Translations under genes and position numbers: made by a program
NCBI RefSeq assembly: GCF_964340395.1
Contig: NC_135566.1
Coordinates: 7,113,501-7,177,500 of the forward strand
Direction of reading: 5' to 3'
Length of the DNA: 64,000 bases
Origin: Glandiceps talaboti
Taxonomy: Eukaryota > Hemichordata > Enteropneusta > Spengelidae
Shown here: one piece after another, positions 14,201-25,179 of the stretch
How positions within the stretch are numbered: the first letter of the stretch is position 1
Layout of the letters: every line of letters starts with the position of its first letter
The notes under the pieces: generated by a model
Seen by the model: the letters and a program-made list of their open reading frames with translations, nothing else
The model's database searches: none
Told to the model about the DNA's origin: nothing

Positions 14201-14701
14201 AACTTTGAATCCTGTATTTTAGACCTTGTCAACCCAGGAAATTAGGAAGACAGTTATGTATTTTCAATCTATAATACATTCAATACTTGTAATAGATTCT
14301 TTTGATTTCATCATTTATTGCTTTGTATAGTAATAATACAACTTACACAGCTGTTGACAAGGTGTATATGTGACAAGCATTTCAATTATATTGACATACA
14401 TACATGCATGCATACATACATACATACATACATACACACATACATACATACATACATACATACGTACGTACGTACGTACGTACGTACGTACGTACATACA
14501 AATGTACGTACACACATATACATACATACATACATACATACATACATACATACATACATACATACATACATACATACGCATGCACGCACGCACACACACA
14601 CATAACCATACATACATATATACACATACATACATCATACATACATACATACATACACATACATACATACATACACACACATACATACATACATACATAC
14701 A

Positions 14702-14733
<32 letters not shown>

Positions 14734-14751
14734 CACACAGACACACACACA

Positions 14752-14792
<41 letters not shown>

Positions 14793-17700
14793 CCATAGAT
14801 ACAAATATGGTGACTTCTTCTCGTCATGTCTTACTACTACGGAAAGCAAGCTATCGTCTAAGTAAGACAGACACAAAACTATTGTTCTTCAATGTCATAG
14901 ATTTATACACAAGTGAGTGATAGTGGTGCTTTGGTTATGTGGATATAATCACCTTGTTGTCAAGATAAAGATAAATATATGTATGAAACTGAATATGCCA
15001 CTACTCTAGGAAAACTGGTTATCAGAGGATGTACCACCCTACTGTGAGTGTGGGTGCATTTACATTAACATCCACTGATAGCTAATATCAACGTCATACT
15101 GCACCAATAGTTTCAGTCTGAGTCTGAGTAAAGTTCCCCATGGCTGATTCTCCATTGTCGCAATAGATTTACATGTAGACCAATTAATTTGATACTTGCT
15201 GTAGTCAACAATACATGAACCTTATTCACACTGGCTGTCAGATTAGCTAAGAGAGCAAATTTCATTAATTTAAAAGCTTACTTCAATAAGTGACTTTAAT
15301 ACCTCTAGCCCAAAGACTTAATTACCTATCTATCTGACTCAATCACTCCATTTCTAAACATCTTGTGTTTTTCTCAGATTTATTGGATTATAGTGAGGAC
15401 GGCGAACATTGTGTTCATTGAAAACTAAACGCCTTTCTTTCTTCATGAAATTCAAATGATCAAAGTAGAAGGAAATCACTGCCAAATTAATATGAATTTT
15501 TTCTTTTATAAAGAATAACACAAAAGGGGAAAAAAATAAGAACATTTTTTTTGTGTTCATTGCTCTGCAATGTAAAATACCAATTATTATCAGGCCTAAC
15601 AAAATAAATGTGTGGTTCCGATTACACTCAATTTTTAGAATAGGTGGGGCAGGTAGATTTTAAATTTTTTTTTTTACATATATTTTTTTTCATATGTGAG
15701 TGTCTAGTTCAGGTAGTTATGTTTTCCGTTGTTTTCCATATGGTCTTCATGTTATCAGTTTCTTCCCCTCAGCCATTACAGATTGGAAGAACAGTTTTAT
15801 ATTGTCTTTTTAAGTTGATATCAGTTTCCACAACCACCATTTCTTACAAGACTTCACATTTTTCGCAATTTTATTTATTTTTTCTTGGATATGTAAAAAT
15901 AAAAAGTTTAGGGTCAGGTAACCGGGACCAAACAATTCTTGTAGGCTTAACAAAAGCCCATTACATGTCTAGTGTTGAGATTCAGAAATTGCATTTAGGT
16001 GATGAGATCGTTACTTCCTGGGTTTACACATCGATAACAATGTATTTTTAACTTCCAGACATGCCTGTAAACTGTACATGCACTATAGTATTGGACAAAC
16101 TGTACTTACACCATTGTACCCTGCTTTACATGAAAATGTATAGAGTATTGTGTAACTATATTGATAACGCCTACAAAAAAACATACGCTGGATGATTCCT
16201 GTAGCACTACTGAACCTCCAGTTCAGTTGTGCTAAAAAAAAAAGTTGTTTGGTTCCGGTTACCTGACCCCACCTATTTTTTCACTGCCGACCCTAAAATT
16301 TTTTTTACATGTTCGAGAAAAAAATAATAAAATCGTGAATATTGTGAAGTCTCGCCAGAAATAGTGTTTGTGGAAACTGACATCAACTAATAAAAAGACA
16401 ATAAAAAACTGTTCTTTTTATCTGTAATGGTTGTACATATGATGGGAAGAAACCAATAACACAGAGACCATTTAGAAAACATGTAACTACCTGACCTAGA
16501 CACACACACAGAAAAAAAATTAAAATAAAATAAAAAATCTACCTACCACCTATTTTAAAATTGAGTTTTATCAGAACTACACAATTTTTTATAGGCCTAA
16601 ATTGAGGTAATTTTATGATATATGTCAATATGGGGTCATTCCCAGGTCAACAACATATTATAAACTCTACAACAAGCTTTATTCATTTCTCTTTCACTTG
16701 CGGTGTTTCTATGATATAACATTACTTCATCAAATTAAAGTTCTTTACTTCAGAGCCAGGGTGACAGAAACTTTTGGCATATTCTGTTAGATGACTTCCT
16801 AGATGATTATCCAACTGGTTACTGAAAGCTACAGATGTACACATCTCTCAATTTTCATGAAGAGGTTGTGTGGTTTCTGCATTTTTCAGAAATATTAAAG
16901 TAGAGTGCTACAGTCATCCTACCGTACAGTGGAACGTGCATATGCGGTCATAACTATAAATAGCCTAACAAAATGCTGGTTCTTTTTATACAGTGTGAAT
17001 AGGATTAGCTTGTACATTCACAATAACAAACTAACACAGACTAGCTTGCTGACATGTTCTCTTTGTGTGTGTTGACAGTATTGTATGTTGTAGATAACCA
17101 CATTACATTAACCACACCCCCAAAACCTACTTCGAATATTTGGTTTTAAACAATATCACGTATGCACCTGTGATCACTAAAATCATTGAACATGCATACT
17201 AACTAGTGGTATTTGTTCTGTTGTGCAATACTGAAAGCATTACTGCCTTTGACAACATTTCTCTTTTTGGATAAACATATGTTACATAAAAACAGAACCC
17301 TATGATACATGAGTGGAAGTGGGAGGGGGGCGGGGGTGGGGGGGGGCAGGGGTGGGGGGTGGGGGAGGGTAATGTTAGTACTTTTATATTTGCAATCATG
17401 TTTGCAGTGCTTTCTGCTGCACTTTCATTGCCTTTGCCTGGGCAAGTAATAAGTATGTATGGCCACAGACAACCACAAGCACTTGCATAAATAGTCCGAG
17501 TATACCACACTGACACTCTGGCATCATTCATCATTGTTCATCATTGTTCATACCACAAATTTTGTCATATTACAGTATAAATATCTTTTTAATATCTACA
17601 CAATGTAAATCTGCACAATCAAAGCTATATATATACAATATATCATGAAGATTTATACACAGAATTTGTAAGCACAAAGTTTGTAAAAACAAAGATTTGC

Positions 17701-19859
17701 ATATAACTTTGTTTAAGGTTCTTTTCACTTGAACAAGAAGTTGTACAATTATATTTTTTCATATATAAACTTCACTTCGCATGAATCTTAGTTAACTTGT
17801 ATACATGTAGGTCTACGGATACTTAGTTTTATTCATCAACACTAAATGTGCACGTCCAGTTGGCAGCTCTTTCAATGCAAACTGTTACTTGAGTTTGTCA
17901 TAATCTAGGTAATGTTTTGACTAGTATGGTCAAAACTATGTCACATACAGTAGATCCAGCACAAGTGCAGTAACCCAATATTGCTGTACTTCATTGTTCA
18001 AAGTTGGATTAAAAGCACTGCAAGGCATTGTATATCATTTTAATTGAGTATAATCATGGAGTCATGATGTTTAAATCATCACATGATAGCCAGCTTGAAT
18101 TTAAGGGTTGCCGGTTTGAGCCTCACCGACGCCCTTTGTTTCTGAATAGTCCTTGAAGCACATTTGTGCCCCAGTCAACCCAGCTGTATAATTGGGGACC
18201 TGGTAGGACAAAGGCTTCAATGTGAATGCTTTAATCCTATGTATTTACGATGGCTGCAATGGATTGTGTGCTCCCCAGGGAGTTGAAATGTAAGGGCTGT
18301 TGTGCCACTATAGATCCATGCCAGGGTACTAATACACAATGTAATTGCACAGTGGCTTGAACACAAAGCAGAAAAGTGCTATGTAAAATGCATTATCATT
18401 AAATTATAATCAACAAGTGTAATTTCACATCTAATATCATATTTTCTCCTGATGTTATTCAAAACATAACATGTTTGTCACTCTACTTCATCTGAATTCA
18501 CAGTGTCTATTCAGTCATACCAAAAATCAGACAAACTTTTACCACAAAGCCCTTCCACTGCATTATTATATACAATCTGTGTGTAGATACAAAACCTATG
18601 AGACGAAAGTACATAGTTTGTAACACTAGCAACCTTTCCCAACATCAGAGGTTTGCCAAAGAGGTCACCGACCTTAGCATCTATGCAATGATATATGTAC
18701 TCAGTGTCTCCTACAAAGTGGCCCATTCACCCCTTCACATATAATGGTTCAACCCTAGGTCAGAGCAGTGCAGGAGTCCTTGGAATCATATTGCAGTGAA
18801 TATTTTAATATTTCACATTCATCTGATTTTACTGTGGATTAAAATGATATTACAGCCAAGCTAATGATAACTTGTAGAATGACAGTAAGACTTGAAAGAA
18901 AATTACATCACCGATGACATCTTTAAATTCTTAATTGAATCTGATATACCTTGGTCAATTCTACCAAAGACACCATGATTGTATCTTTCCCTACCTCTGA
19001 CAACATCCTTGAAATTGATTGCTTGGTGGATAAAATTGCATATTCTATGTCAGAGGGAAGTCGCTTTCCTTCATAACATGTGTATCAAATTAAGGGTTGA
19101 TAAATTAGCAGACACAAACAGTGCCTGAGGTCATTGAAAATGTCAAAGATTTGTACATCCCAATTCTTGTAAAGTACATCACTTACAACGTTTTACATAT
19201 TTGATAATGTATCCACTGTAAAATTAGCCACTTCAGTTCTTGACCCCTATCACCACTCCTCACACCTTCCCCATTTAATTTCACTTGAAAAGTGAGCATC
19301 CAAGTGTTAATGAGAAAGTGGGGGACTGACAGGGGCCTTTTCAAGGTGATATTATCAAATAAATGATTTAATATTGTTTTATTTATTTATTTTCTCCTAA
19401 AAAGAATTGTCACAACTCAGTGATCATTTCATGGATTTGAAATTGAAAGGGATGAGAGATCCGATAATGAGGTCATACAGTCATAAAAATTATGGTCGTT
19501 GACCTCGCAGCTGCCCAGAGTGTCAATAATTATCACAAAATGACAATAAATTTGATTGAGTGTTCACTGAGAATTTTGAAGGCTAAAAAAAGATGATGTT
19601 AACATACCTGCAAATCAATGAGGAGTTCAGCTAACACCAACACCACGTCTATCAAAACCAAAATTACGATTGCTACTTGTACAAAGTGATGATTGAGGAA
19701 TGCTAACAGTTTGTCTCTGTGGTTCCGTAGCTCGGTTTTCGTCGTTTCATCTTGAGAATCTGAAGTAAGGGAATCACTAGTGTCATCCTTTGTGATGACT
19801 CGAAGCTGGTCATCTTGTTTGTTCTCAGTGAGTCTCTTGAAACCGAAGGAGCCATCCAT
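3143..19859 (-). CDS. HVCN1: HVCN1, voltage-gated proton channel Hv1 (5' part; 3' exons outside window)
   Basis: Hv1 is a voltage-sensor-only plasma-membrane channel that extrudes protons during depolarisation or oxidative burst. Exon A is 19859-19608 (84 codons) and ends CAG|GTATGT in phase 0. Exon B is 3455-3143, has a CTGTAG acceptor and ends AATG|GTAAGT in phase 1. Joined, they give 188 complete codons plus the first base of the next. S1 has D71 (human D112, the selectivity filter) and E78 (E119). S2 has H113 (H140, zinc-binding) and E126 (E153). S3 has D147 (D174). H169 corresponds to zinc-binding H193. S4 reads RLWRVVRIFNG with R179, R182 and R185. The S1-S2 loop is longer than in human Hv1 and carries an ECPC motif. 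I chose the ATG at 19859 (context AAAATGG); the frame stays open upstream to an ATG at 19949, and an intron acceptor in the 5' UTR is possible near 19880. The end of S4 and the C-terminal coiled coil are missing because the window ends. Confidence 0.94.
4870..5250. repeat. ~80-bp degenerate tandem repeat, ~4-5 copies
   Basis: Each unit carries GAGTTCCCCAGGT, then a TTTACTAGAGTCCCCTACCA-like block, then TTTTTGTTAA and GGTAAA. Related monomers occur in both orientations at 13835-13995, 48700-48760, 49135-49330, 51160-51205 and 53060-53215. Confidence 0.7.
5251..6814. other. Intronic stretch, nothing coding
   Basis: AT-rich sequence. Between about 6290 and 6720 it contains degenerate repeats of a block with GATATCAACACAT, a 'GTGCCCTATTACATCTGATT' stretch and an 'AGAAAGTGGGACACA' stretch (roughly 120-bp spacing). 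ORFs here are short and show no recognisable domain. Confidence 0.5.
6815..7190. repeat. 23-bp minisatellite, ~16 copies
   Basis: The unit is 23 bp, with core TTGGATCTGACATAGCAATT. One copy is truncated near 6925 and one has a 3-bp deletion near 7073. Because 23 is not divisible by 3 and no frame of the unit contains a stop on the minus strand, three overlapping minus-strand ORFs of about 140-155 codons appear. They are by-products of the repeat. Confidence 0.93.
7549..7995. repeat. Minisatellite with mixed 30-bp and 38-bp units
   Basis: The array is built on CCTCAATTAACACAACTAAC followed by CACTG. The 38-bp form carries an extra AAAGCCAC-type block that the 30-bp form lacks, and the two forms are interspersed. 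About twelve units, more degenerate toward the right. Confidence 0.9.
7996..9599. other. Intronic stretch, nothing coding
   Basis: No exon, RNA gene or strong repeat is seen. A short CAAGCAAGAAGCAAACAAGC-type repeat lies at 8768-8802. Near 8935-9080 there is a run of degenerate TTTTCAAAT/CATTTTC phrases. Confidence 0.4.
9600..9850. repeat. Degenerate ~20-45 bp repeat with GATGATGCCACTATC core
   Basis: Repeated phrases of the type CTTGTGATGATGCCACTATC. The array includes a homopolymer C run at about 9639-9649. The minus-strand ORF across it is a repeat artefact. Confidence 0.6.
10124..10475. repeat. 30-bp minisatellite, ~11-12 copies
   Basis: The unit is 30 bp and contains ATAATGATTTACAAGAAACC. 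Since 30 is a multiple of 3, one plus-strand frame (10220-10453) stays open and would encode a ten-residue repeat (IMIYKKPVKN). There is no splice or gene context, so I treat it as non-coding. Confidence 0.93.
10985..12030. repeat. ~84-bp minisatellite interrupted by a (TG)n tract
   Basis: Units contain AATGCCCTTATATGGTCATA, then GGTAATCATGTTTGCAATTT, then an AAGTCAATTTACAGTCACTG block. The best-preserved copies, near 11340-11510, repeat with an 84-bp period. A (TG)n stretch (about 11143-11222) lies inside the array, and copies become degenerate at both ends. Confidence 0.8.
11143..11222. repeat. (TG)n microsatellite
   Basis: A TGTATG lead-in is followed by a pure TG run of more than 20 units. 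It is embedded in the 84-bp minisatellite. Confidence 0.95.
12508..12600. repeat. (CTGT)n microsatellite, imperfect
   Basis: A run of CTGT units becomes imperfect to the right with TCTCTGTGTCTGTCTGACTC. It produces a spurious minus-strand TDRQTDRQ-type ORF. Confidence 0.9.
13835..13995. repeat. Dispersed ~80-bp repeat monomers
   Basis: Contains CAGTGTTTTTGTCAAGGGTG, an AAGTTCC block and CCAGAGTTCCTAAACCTTAG. These match the monomers of the 4870-5250 array and the copies near 49.2 and 53.1 kb. Confidence 0.5.
14167..14201. repeat. 9-bp tandem repeat (CATGACCCC)
   Basis: Four head-to-tail copies of CATGACCCC with the last one diverging. Confidence 0.85.
14393..14791. repeat. Compound (CATA)n / (CGTA)n / (CA)n microsatellite, ~400 bp
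   Basis: Long CATA runs are interrupted by a self-complementary (CGTA)n block at about 14463-14496 and end in (CA)n up to 14791. Several ORFs of 80-170 codons on both strands (YIHT/YVCM repeats) come only from this array. Confidence 0.97.
15592..16600. mobile_element. Foldback-type element: two ~350-bp inverted arms around a ~310-bp centre
   Basis: The left arm is 15592-15935. The right arm is 16245-16600 in reverse complement. Landmarks match in the same order in both arms: AGGCCTA at the outer end, ACTCAATTTT, AATAGGTGG, AGGTAGATTTT, a T-rich tract, TCAGGTAGTTA, GTTTCTTCCC, CATTACAGAT, GAACAGTTTT, TATTGTCTTTTT, CAGTTTCCACAA, AGACTTCACA, and GGTCAGGTAACCGG with ACCAAACAA at the inner end. 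By eye the arms are about 80% similar. There is no credible transposase; the plus-strand ORF at 15644-16051 only spans an arm. A long-inverted-repeat DNA transposon derivative or an inverted duplication of a smaller element are both possible. Confidence 0.8.
17321..17371 (+). other. G-rich tract with G-quadruplex potential
   Basis: At least six runs of four or more G are separated by one to three bases on the plus strand (GGGGGGCGGGGGTGGGGGGG and onward). It lies in HVCN1 intron 1, so the G-rich strand is the template for HVCN1 transcription. Confidence 0.8.
18095..18410 (+). mobile_element. tRNA-derived SINE, diverged copy
   Basis: Shares the body of the better copy at 45199-45512 in the same order: GTCAACCCAGCTGTATAATT, GGGGACCTGGTAGGA, a CAATGTGAATGCTT block, CTCCCCAGGGAGTTGA, TGTGCCACTATAGATCCATG and a CTTGAACACA-type 3' block. 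The head keeps a weak B-box-like GGTTTGAGCCT. The tail is degraded ATT-type sequence. Confidence 0.8.
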
Positions 19860-21131
19860 TTTGTGGTATTGATGATGGTAACTGAAACAATCACAGGAAT
19901 TGGTTATGTACGGAACATGAATTTTACTAAACGTCCACATCTTTCTCAAGACACGAGGCGATATATTGCAGTAGGGAGGCTTAGATCACAAACAAAGACC
20001 TCTCCTTTCTAGCTGTAAGAGCCTGACTCGGGATACATCAACTTAAACAATGAATATTTCATAGAACCAAGCCGACCTCAGCGAACATTGTCTTCTCTCC
20101 ACACGCTGGGGTCACTGCACAATAACAAATCGCTTACTACAGACGTCGGCAAATACAAAGAGTTGCTCACGTGGTTGCCGTGAGCTGTGACGCTCATGCA
20201 CTTACTCAGTTACTGTGACTGCCACCGTTTCCCTCGAGATGCTATGTACCTGAATCACGCTGATGACCTCAGTTATGATAAGAAAACTTTCAGTTCCGTT
20301 TTCTTCATGATGAGAATAAGCACAAGGGAAAATGGACAACCAAAATACTGCCTACTAGTACTATTTTTACGAGTAAAATTACCATTATTTTTTGCTCTGA
20401 TATGTTTTTGTTTGAAACATCGAAACTAGATAATTAATATTAATTATATGATTTAGAGAATGTGTGACGAAAGAAAATAAAAAGACCGTTTTGATGTGTC
20501 ATCACCGGAACACGAATGACTATTATGAGCATAACACGATCGACTGAATCCGCCTACTTTTCGCCATTACATTTTGAATCACGCTAGGAGTTTTATAAAA
20601 CTTTATCGTTTCAAAAATGCGCACTGCCTCCTCTTCAAGTCTCAAATTTGTACATAGCCTTACCCGTTTGGTTCACTTCCTTCGCCTTCGCCTTCTTTTC
20701 GCTCGGATTTTGTTTCTAGTTCCATGCAATTCTTCACTGTCGAAAACAATAATAACTTCGGCAATGTTAACCTGTGACGAGTTAAACAACTTTGTAATGT
20801 TTACACGTCCTTCGAGTCCGGGGGATCAAGTGACTGCTGAACTTTGATCATGTAATAAGCAGCGACCTCTAGCTAGGCAGCTGTGCATTCAAACTTGTTA
20901 AACTTTTATTTTTGCAGAGTGATTCCTCATTTAGTCGTTATCGTATTTTCTACACAGAGCCACATTTCTCTTCGTTCTTCCTGTATACAGTGTAATAAAT
21001 TCGATGAACTTTAATCGAAGGAAAAAATAACATGAACAAAGTGTATTACAAAAGAATGTTAAGTGCGAAAAACGAATGTATGATAATATCGTCGAGATAT
21101 CGCTGAGGGCGGATATCATATCCAGAAGAAA
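19860..21131. promoter_or_regulatory. Shared head-to-head promoter interval, HVCN1 / PRKRIP1
   Basis: The two start codons are 1.27 kb apart and divergent. The interval has a CACGTG E-box at 20168-20173 and more CpG than the surrounding introns. No conserved exon is visible; ORFs here (for example 20617-20847) are low-complexity and unsupported. Transcription starts cannot be read from the sequence. Confidence 0.5.
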
Positions 21132-21138
21132 ATGGCGG
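21129..21138 (+). promoter_or_regulatory. YY1-type motif overlapping the PRKRIP1 start codon
   Basis: AAAATGGCGG sits exactly on the initiator ATG (21132). In many animal housekeeping genes a YY1 element (AANATGGCGGC) lies just downstream of the transcription start and overlaps the ATG. The match is inferred from consensus only. Confidence 0.45.
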
Positions 21139-24100
21139 ATGGAGAGGTTACAGATGGAGGAGATCGCGAGGCGACAACAAAGCCGAAGGAAGCAAAGGTA
21201 TACGTGCCGAAAAGTGCTGCTGATGAACAACGAATGAAAATTGAAAAGCTAATGAAAAATCCAGTAAGTTGAAGTTATTGAATGATTTTAGTGTGTGCTG
21301 TGGGCATATTCAAGATTCACATGATGCATGATGTAGCTGGGTCCCAGAGCTTGGTCCGCTATGATACATGACCATCAACCACATGGATTACCTATTTTCT
21401 GATTTCCCCACTCTACACTTCCGGGACAATCAGTAGACAGTTGAAACGAAAGTTTACACAAGGCACAATGATGTACTTTATATTTTGCATTGCTAATGAG
21501 TGTGTACACGTAATTTTGAGGTCCGCAAATCTACTTGTTTCTGAGCCTACCAAGCTGCATTTAGTGAATTTATTTGAGGTGAACTTTCTTCTAAAGGACT
21601 AGAGACGGTGGGTGAATGACCAGAATTCGAATAGCTGTGGTGCAAAGTCGACTTTCGAGTATATTTGTTCATGCTCTCCAACACGAAGGACGTGAATACA
21701 CCTTACACTAGTAAACTCGCCAGGTGTTACCAGGCTGCATAATTGATGAGATATGCTGGGCTGTAACGACTGCAAAGAAATCTCTAACCTCGCGAAACTT
21801 TGCCAGGGAGACTTGGTTCTCTGCCCTCCATGTGAGAAAAAACGATTTGGAAAACGCCAAGCGCATGTAAGTTCTTCATCCAGTACCACTATTGATCATG
21901 CTCGTAGTGTCACTGAATCTTCACCTGAGACTCAATGTGGAGTGGTGATCAACGAACTTTTATGTTATATCACTGATAAGCTTGCCATTCTATCAAATGA
22001 CATTATTATAAAACTTTGTGTCAATCATTTCAATGATGGTGAAATTGAGAAAGCAAAGAAAATGTTATTCGATTTTGTAGATGACGGGAAATCTGGGCGC
22101 TACAAAAAAACGTCAAGGTCAACACAAGAAAACTAACAATATTCAATATTCATTAACTTGATTCACGAGACGGCTTTAAAAGACGATGTGGGCATAAGAA
22201 TTGGTAGGCCGTATGGTGGAGTGGGAATTCTGTGGAGAAAATCTCTGGCGCAAATTGCTCATCCCAAACTATGTTTTTATGACGACGATAGATTGATAGG
22301 ATTGCAACTTCGTTACGATAATAAAAACTGCCTCATACTTTGCGTTTACATGCCCACCGATTGTGAAGACAATTTCCATACATATGTAAACTACTTGTCT
22401 AAGATCAACAATATTATTGAGTCTAGTGAGTGTAACAGTGTATTTGTAATTGGAGATTGGAATGCAGATCCCAACAAACCTTTTGGTAGAGAATTAAATT
22501 CCTTTTGCACAGACCATAAATTTATTCTCTCTGACTGTACTATTCTGAACAATCAATTTACGTACGTCAGTGATGCTCATAACTCAACGTCGTGGTTAGA
22601 TCACTGTGTGTCAACCACTTCTGCTCATGCTTCCATACAATCGATTGCAGTTCTTTTGGATTACCTTGCCTCAGATCATCTTCCTTTGTCAGTCACTGTT
22701 GCTATTGATAATCTCCCATCTCTAGATAGTAACATAGGGGTCACAAATATTAATACCAATAATAAACCGGCTGGTAATCGAATACAATGGAATAAAGTCA
22801 AAGACAATCATATACGGAAGTTTAACTCTGTTTCGGACAAATTTCTTCGACGGATTACCATTCCATCTCATGCTTTGTTGTGCCGTAATTCTCATTGTGA
22901 TTCTTGTCATCACAAGGATAGTATCAATCTCTTCTACCGTGACATTACCCAAGCTTTATCAAATGCATCAACGGAATGTTTTAACAATAGAAATGGCAAC
23001 TATGTACCCTCGGTTCCTGGTTGGAATGATTACGTGAAGGAAGCGCATGACAACTCAAGAAATGCCTTTAAGCTATGGGTGGGTAATGGAAAACCAAGAA
23101 CTGGTCCAATTTATAGCATTATGAGCAAGGCTCGTGCCAATTTTAAGCATGCATTTCGTATATGTAGACGTAATGAGAAAGTGGCACGTGCAAACAGTCT
23201 TGCAACGTCCCTGAGTAAAAATGACTATAACCGCTTCTGGACTCAGGTTCGCTCCGTCAACTGCACTCCTCCCCTCGCATCAACAGTCGGAAGTTGTTCA
23301 GGACAGGAAAACATTGCTAATATGTGGAAAGACCACTATGCATCGTTACTCTCTTCCGTGAATAGCAATGATCACGAGGACTCGGTTAAATCTTGGGTGC
23401 ATTCACCTGACAACTCGGATATTAATTTTTCTATCAGCAATGCTGAGGTTTCTCACTCGATTAACAGTCTTCCAAATGGTAAAGCTGCTGGTGCTGACGA
23501 CCTCTCTTGTGAACATTTTAAATATGCTAGCCACAGACTTCACATTATGTTAGCTCTTGTTCTTTCCTCTATGCTGTCGCATGGATATCTGCCTAATAGC
23601 TTCATGACGACCATAATCGTACCACTTGTTAAGGACAAAACGGGTGATCTGACTAGCAAAGACAACTATAGACCTATCGCCATCTCTACTGCCGCTTCAA
23701 AAATCCTGGAATCTATCATTCTTGATCGTTGTAAAGCAAATCTCACGACCGAAGATTATCAGTTTGGTTTCAAACAAGGTCATTCCACTGATCTCTGCAT
23801 TTACTTGCTTAAGGAAACGATTAATTACTATCATAATTACAATAGTCCTGTTTATGTTTGCTTCTTAGATGCAACGAAAGCTTTCGACCGAGTTAATCAT
23901 TGGTTACTTTTTAAGAAACTCATTCACCGGGGCATTCCAAAATATGTTGTTCGTATATTATTGGTCTGGTATCGCACGCAACGTTTCTTCACGCAATGGG
24001 GTGGGGCTAGGTCGTCACTGTTTTCTGTTGGGAATGGCGTTCGGCAAGGTAGCATTCTTTCCCCTTACCTGTTTAACGTTTATATGGATGATCTTAGTAG

Positions 24101-25107
24101 TCAGCTGAAGTCATGTTATAAGGGCTGCAATATTGGTGGCCGAATGATAAACCATCTTATGTATGCTGATGACTTAGCTCTTATATGTCCATCAATTGCA
24201 GGTCTACGCTCTCTTGTATCTATCTGTGAAATGTATGGTGTTGACCATGACATTATTTTCCACCCAAAGAAGTCGAAATGTATTTATTTTATGCCTCGTA
24301 AATGTTTAATTAGAGTTGAATGTTTACCTTCAGTCCGTGTTGGAGATAAACCACTTAGTATTGTTCATGAACATTCTTACTTGGGTTATACTTTGACAGA
24401 CTCTATGTATGATGATAGTGCAATCAAGCGCCAAATGAAATGTTTTTACAGCCAAGCCAACATGTTACTCCGTAAATTTCCACACTGTACAATTGAGGTT
24501 AAGGCTACATTATTTAGAACTTTTTGCTCGAATATGTACTGCTCACAGCTGTGGTCATTGTACAACAAGAAATGCATTAACAACCTTAGAGTTGGTTATA
24601 ACAATGCGTTTCGCATTCTGATGGGCTACTCACGTGACTGCAGTGCCAGTTGTATGTTTGTGCAGCACACAGTCCCCACTTTTGCGGCTCTAAGACGTAA
24701 ATTGATGTACAACTTTTTTAAACGTATCGAAAACAGTCAAAATAGTTTAATTGCAGCAGTGCTAAATTCCGATACAATCCTCTATTCGGGGATTCATAAA
24801 CTGTATAGAGATTTGTTGTATTTTTAAATGCTTTTATTTGTCCATGTGTGTATTTGTCAGATTGTCTTTTTAAAGTCTTACTTGTTTTAAATTGCCGGTT
24901 TTTTTAAGTATAGTTTTTATCTATGGGATGTTTTTGAGCGTGTTTGCGTTCTTTTTCTTTCCCGAAATAAAGTTTAATAATAATAATAATAATAACAAGT
25001 TCGTCGTATACTCGTACATAATACTGTGCACAACAAAGGTTATGCAAAGGTTGTGAACTCCAGCAAGCTGGAATGAGGATGGTCATGGAAAGTGTTGTTG
25101 TTGTTGT

Positions 25108-25139
<32 letters not shown>

Positions 25140-25148
25140 TTGTTGTTT

Positions 25149-25179
<31 letters not shown>

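Larger units (their letters stand above)
3456..19607. other. HVCN1 intron 1 (16.15 kb), rich in tandem repeats
   Basis: The phase-0 intron lies between the S1 exon and the S2-S4 exon. No other gene is recognisable in it on either strand. It holds arrays at 4870-5250, 6815-7190, 7549-7995, 9600-9850, 10124-10475, 10985-12030, 12508-12600, 13835-13995 (dispersed monomers), 14167-14201 and 14393-14791, the inverted-repeat element at 15592-16600, a G-rich tract at 17321-17371 and a SINE at 18095-18410. Two ATGCAAAT octamers lie near its 3' end, at 3587-3594 and 3681-3688. Confidence 0.8.
21590..24994 (+). mobile_element. Non-LTR retrotransposon (LINE, APE-type), defective
   Basis: Encodes a short ORF1-like protein followed by a long endonuclease/reverse transcriptase frame, and ends in a (TAA)n tail at about 24976-24994 after CCCGAAATAAAGTTTAATAA. 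The 5' boundary is uncertain (somewhere near 21590) and I could not find a target-site duplication. RT motifs place it among CR1/L2/Jockey-like LINEs, but the clade is not determined. The uninterrupted RT frame suggests a fairly young copy, yet the ORF1-ORF2 junction is damaged. Confidence 0.9.

Noticed and set aside
14315-14876. Several ORFs up to 170 codons on both strands
   Set aside because: Translation of CATA/CGTA/CA microsatellite DNA only.
15644-16051. 135-codon plus-strand ORF
   Set aside because: Lies across one arm and the centre of an inverted repeat; T-rich composition, no domain, no splice context.
20617-20847. 76-codon plus-strand ORF between HVCN1 and PRKRIP1
   Set aside because: No recognisable domain, low-complexity start and no supporting splice or promoter signals; lies in the shared promoter interval.
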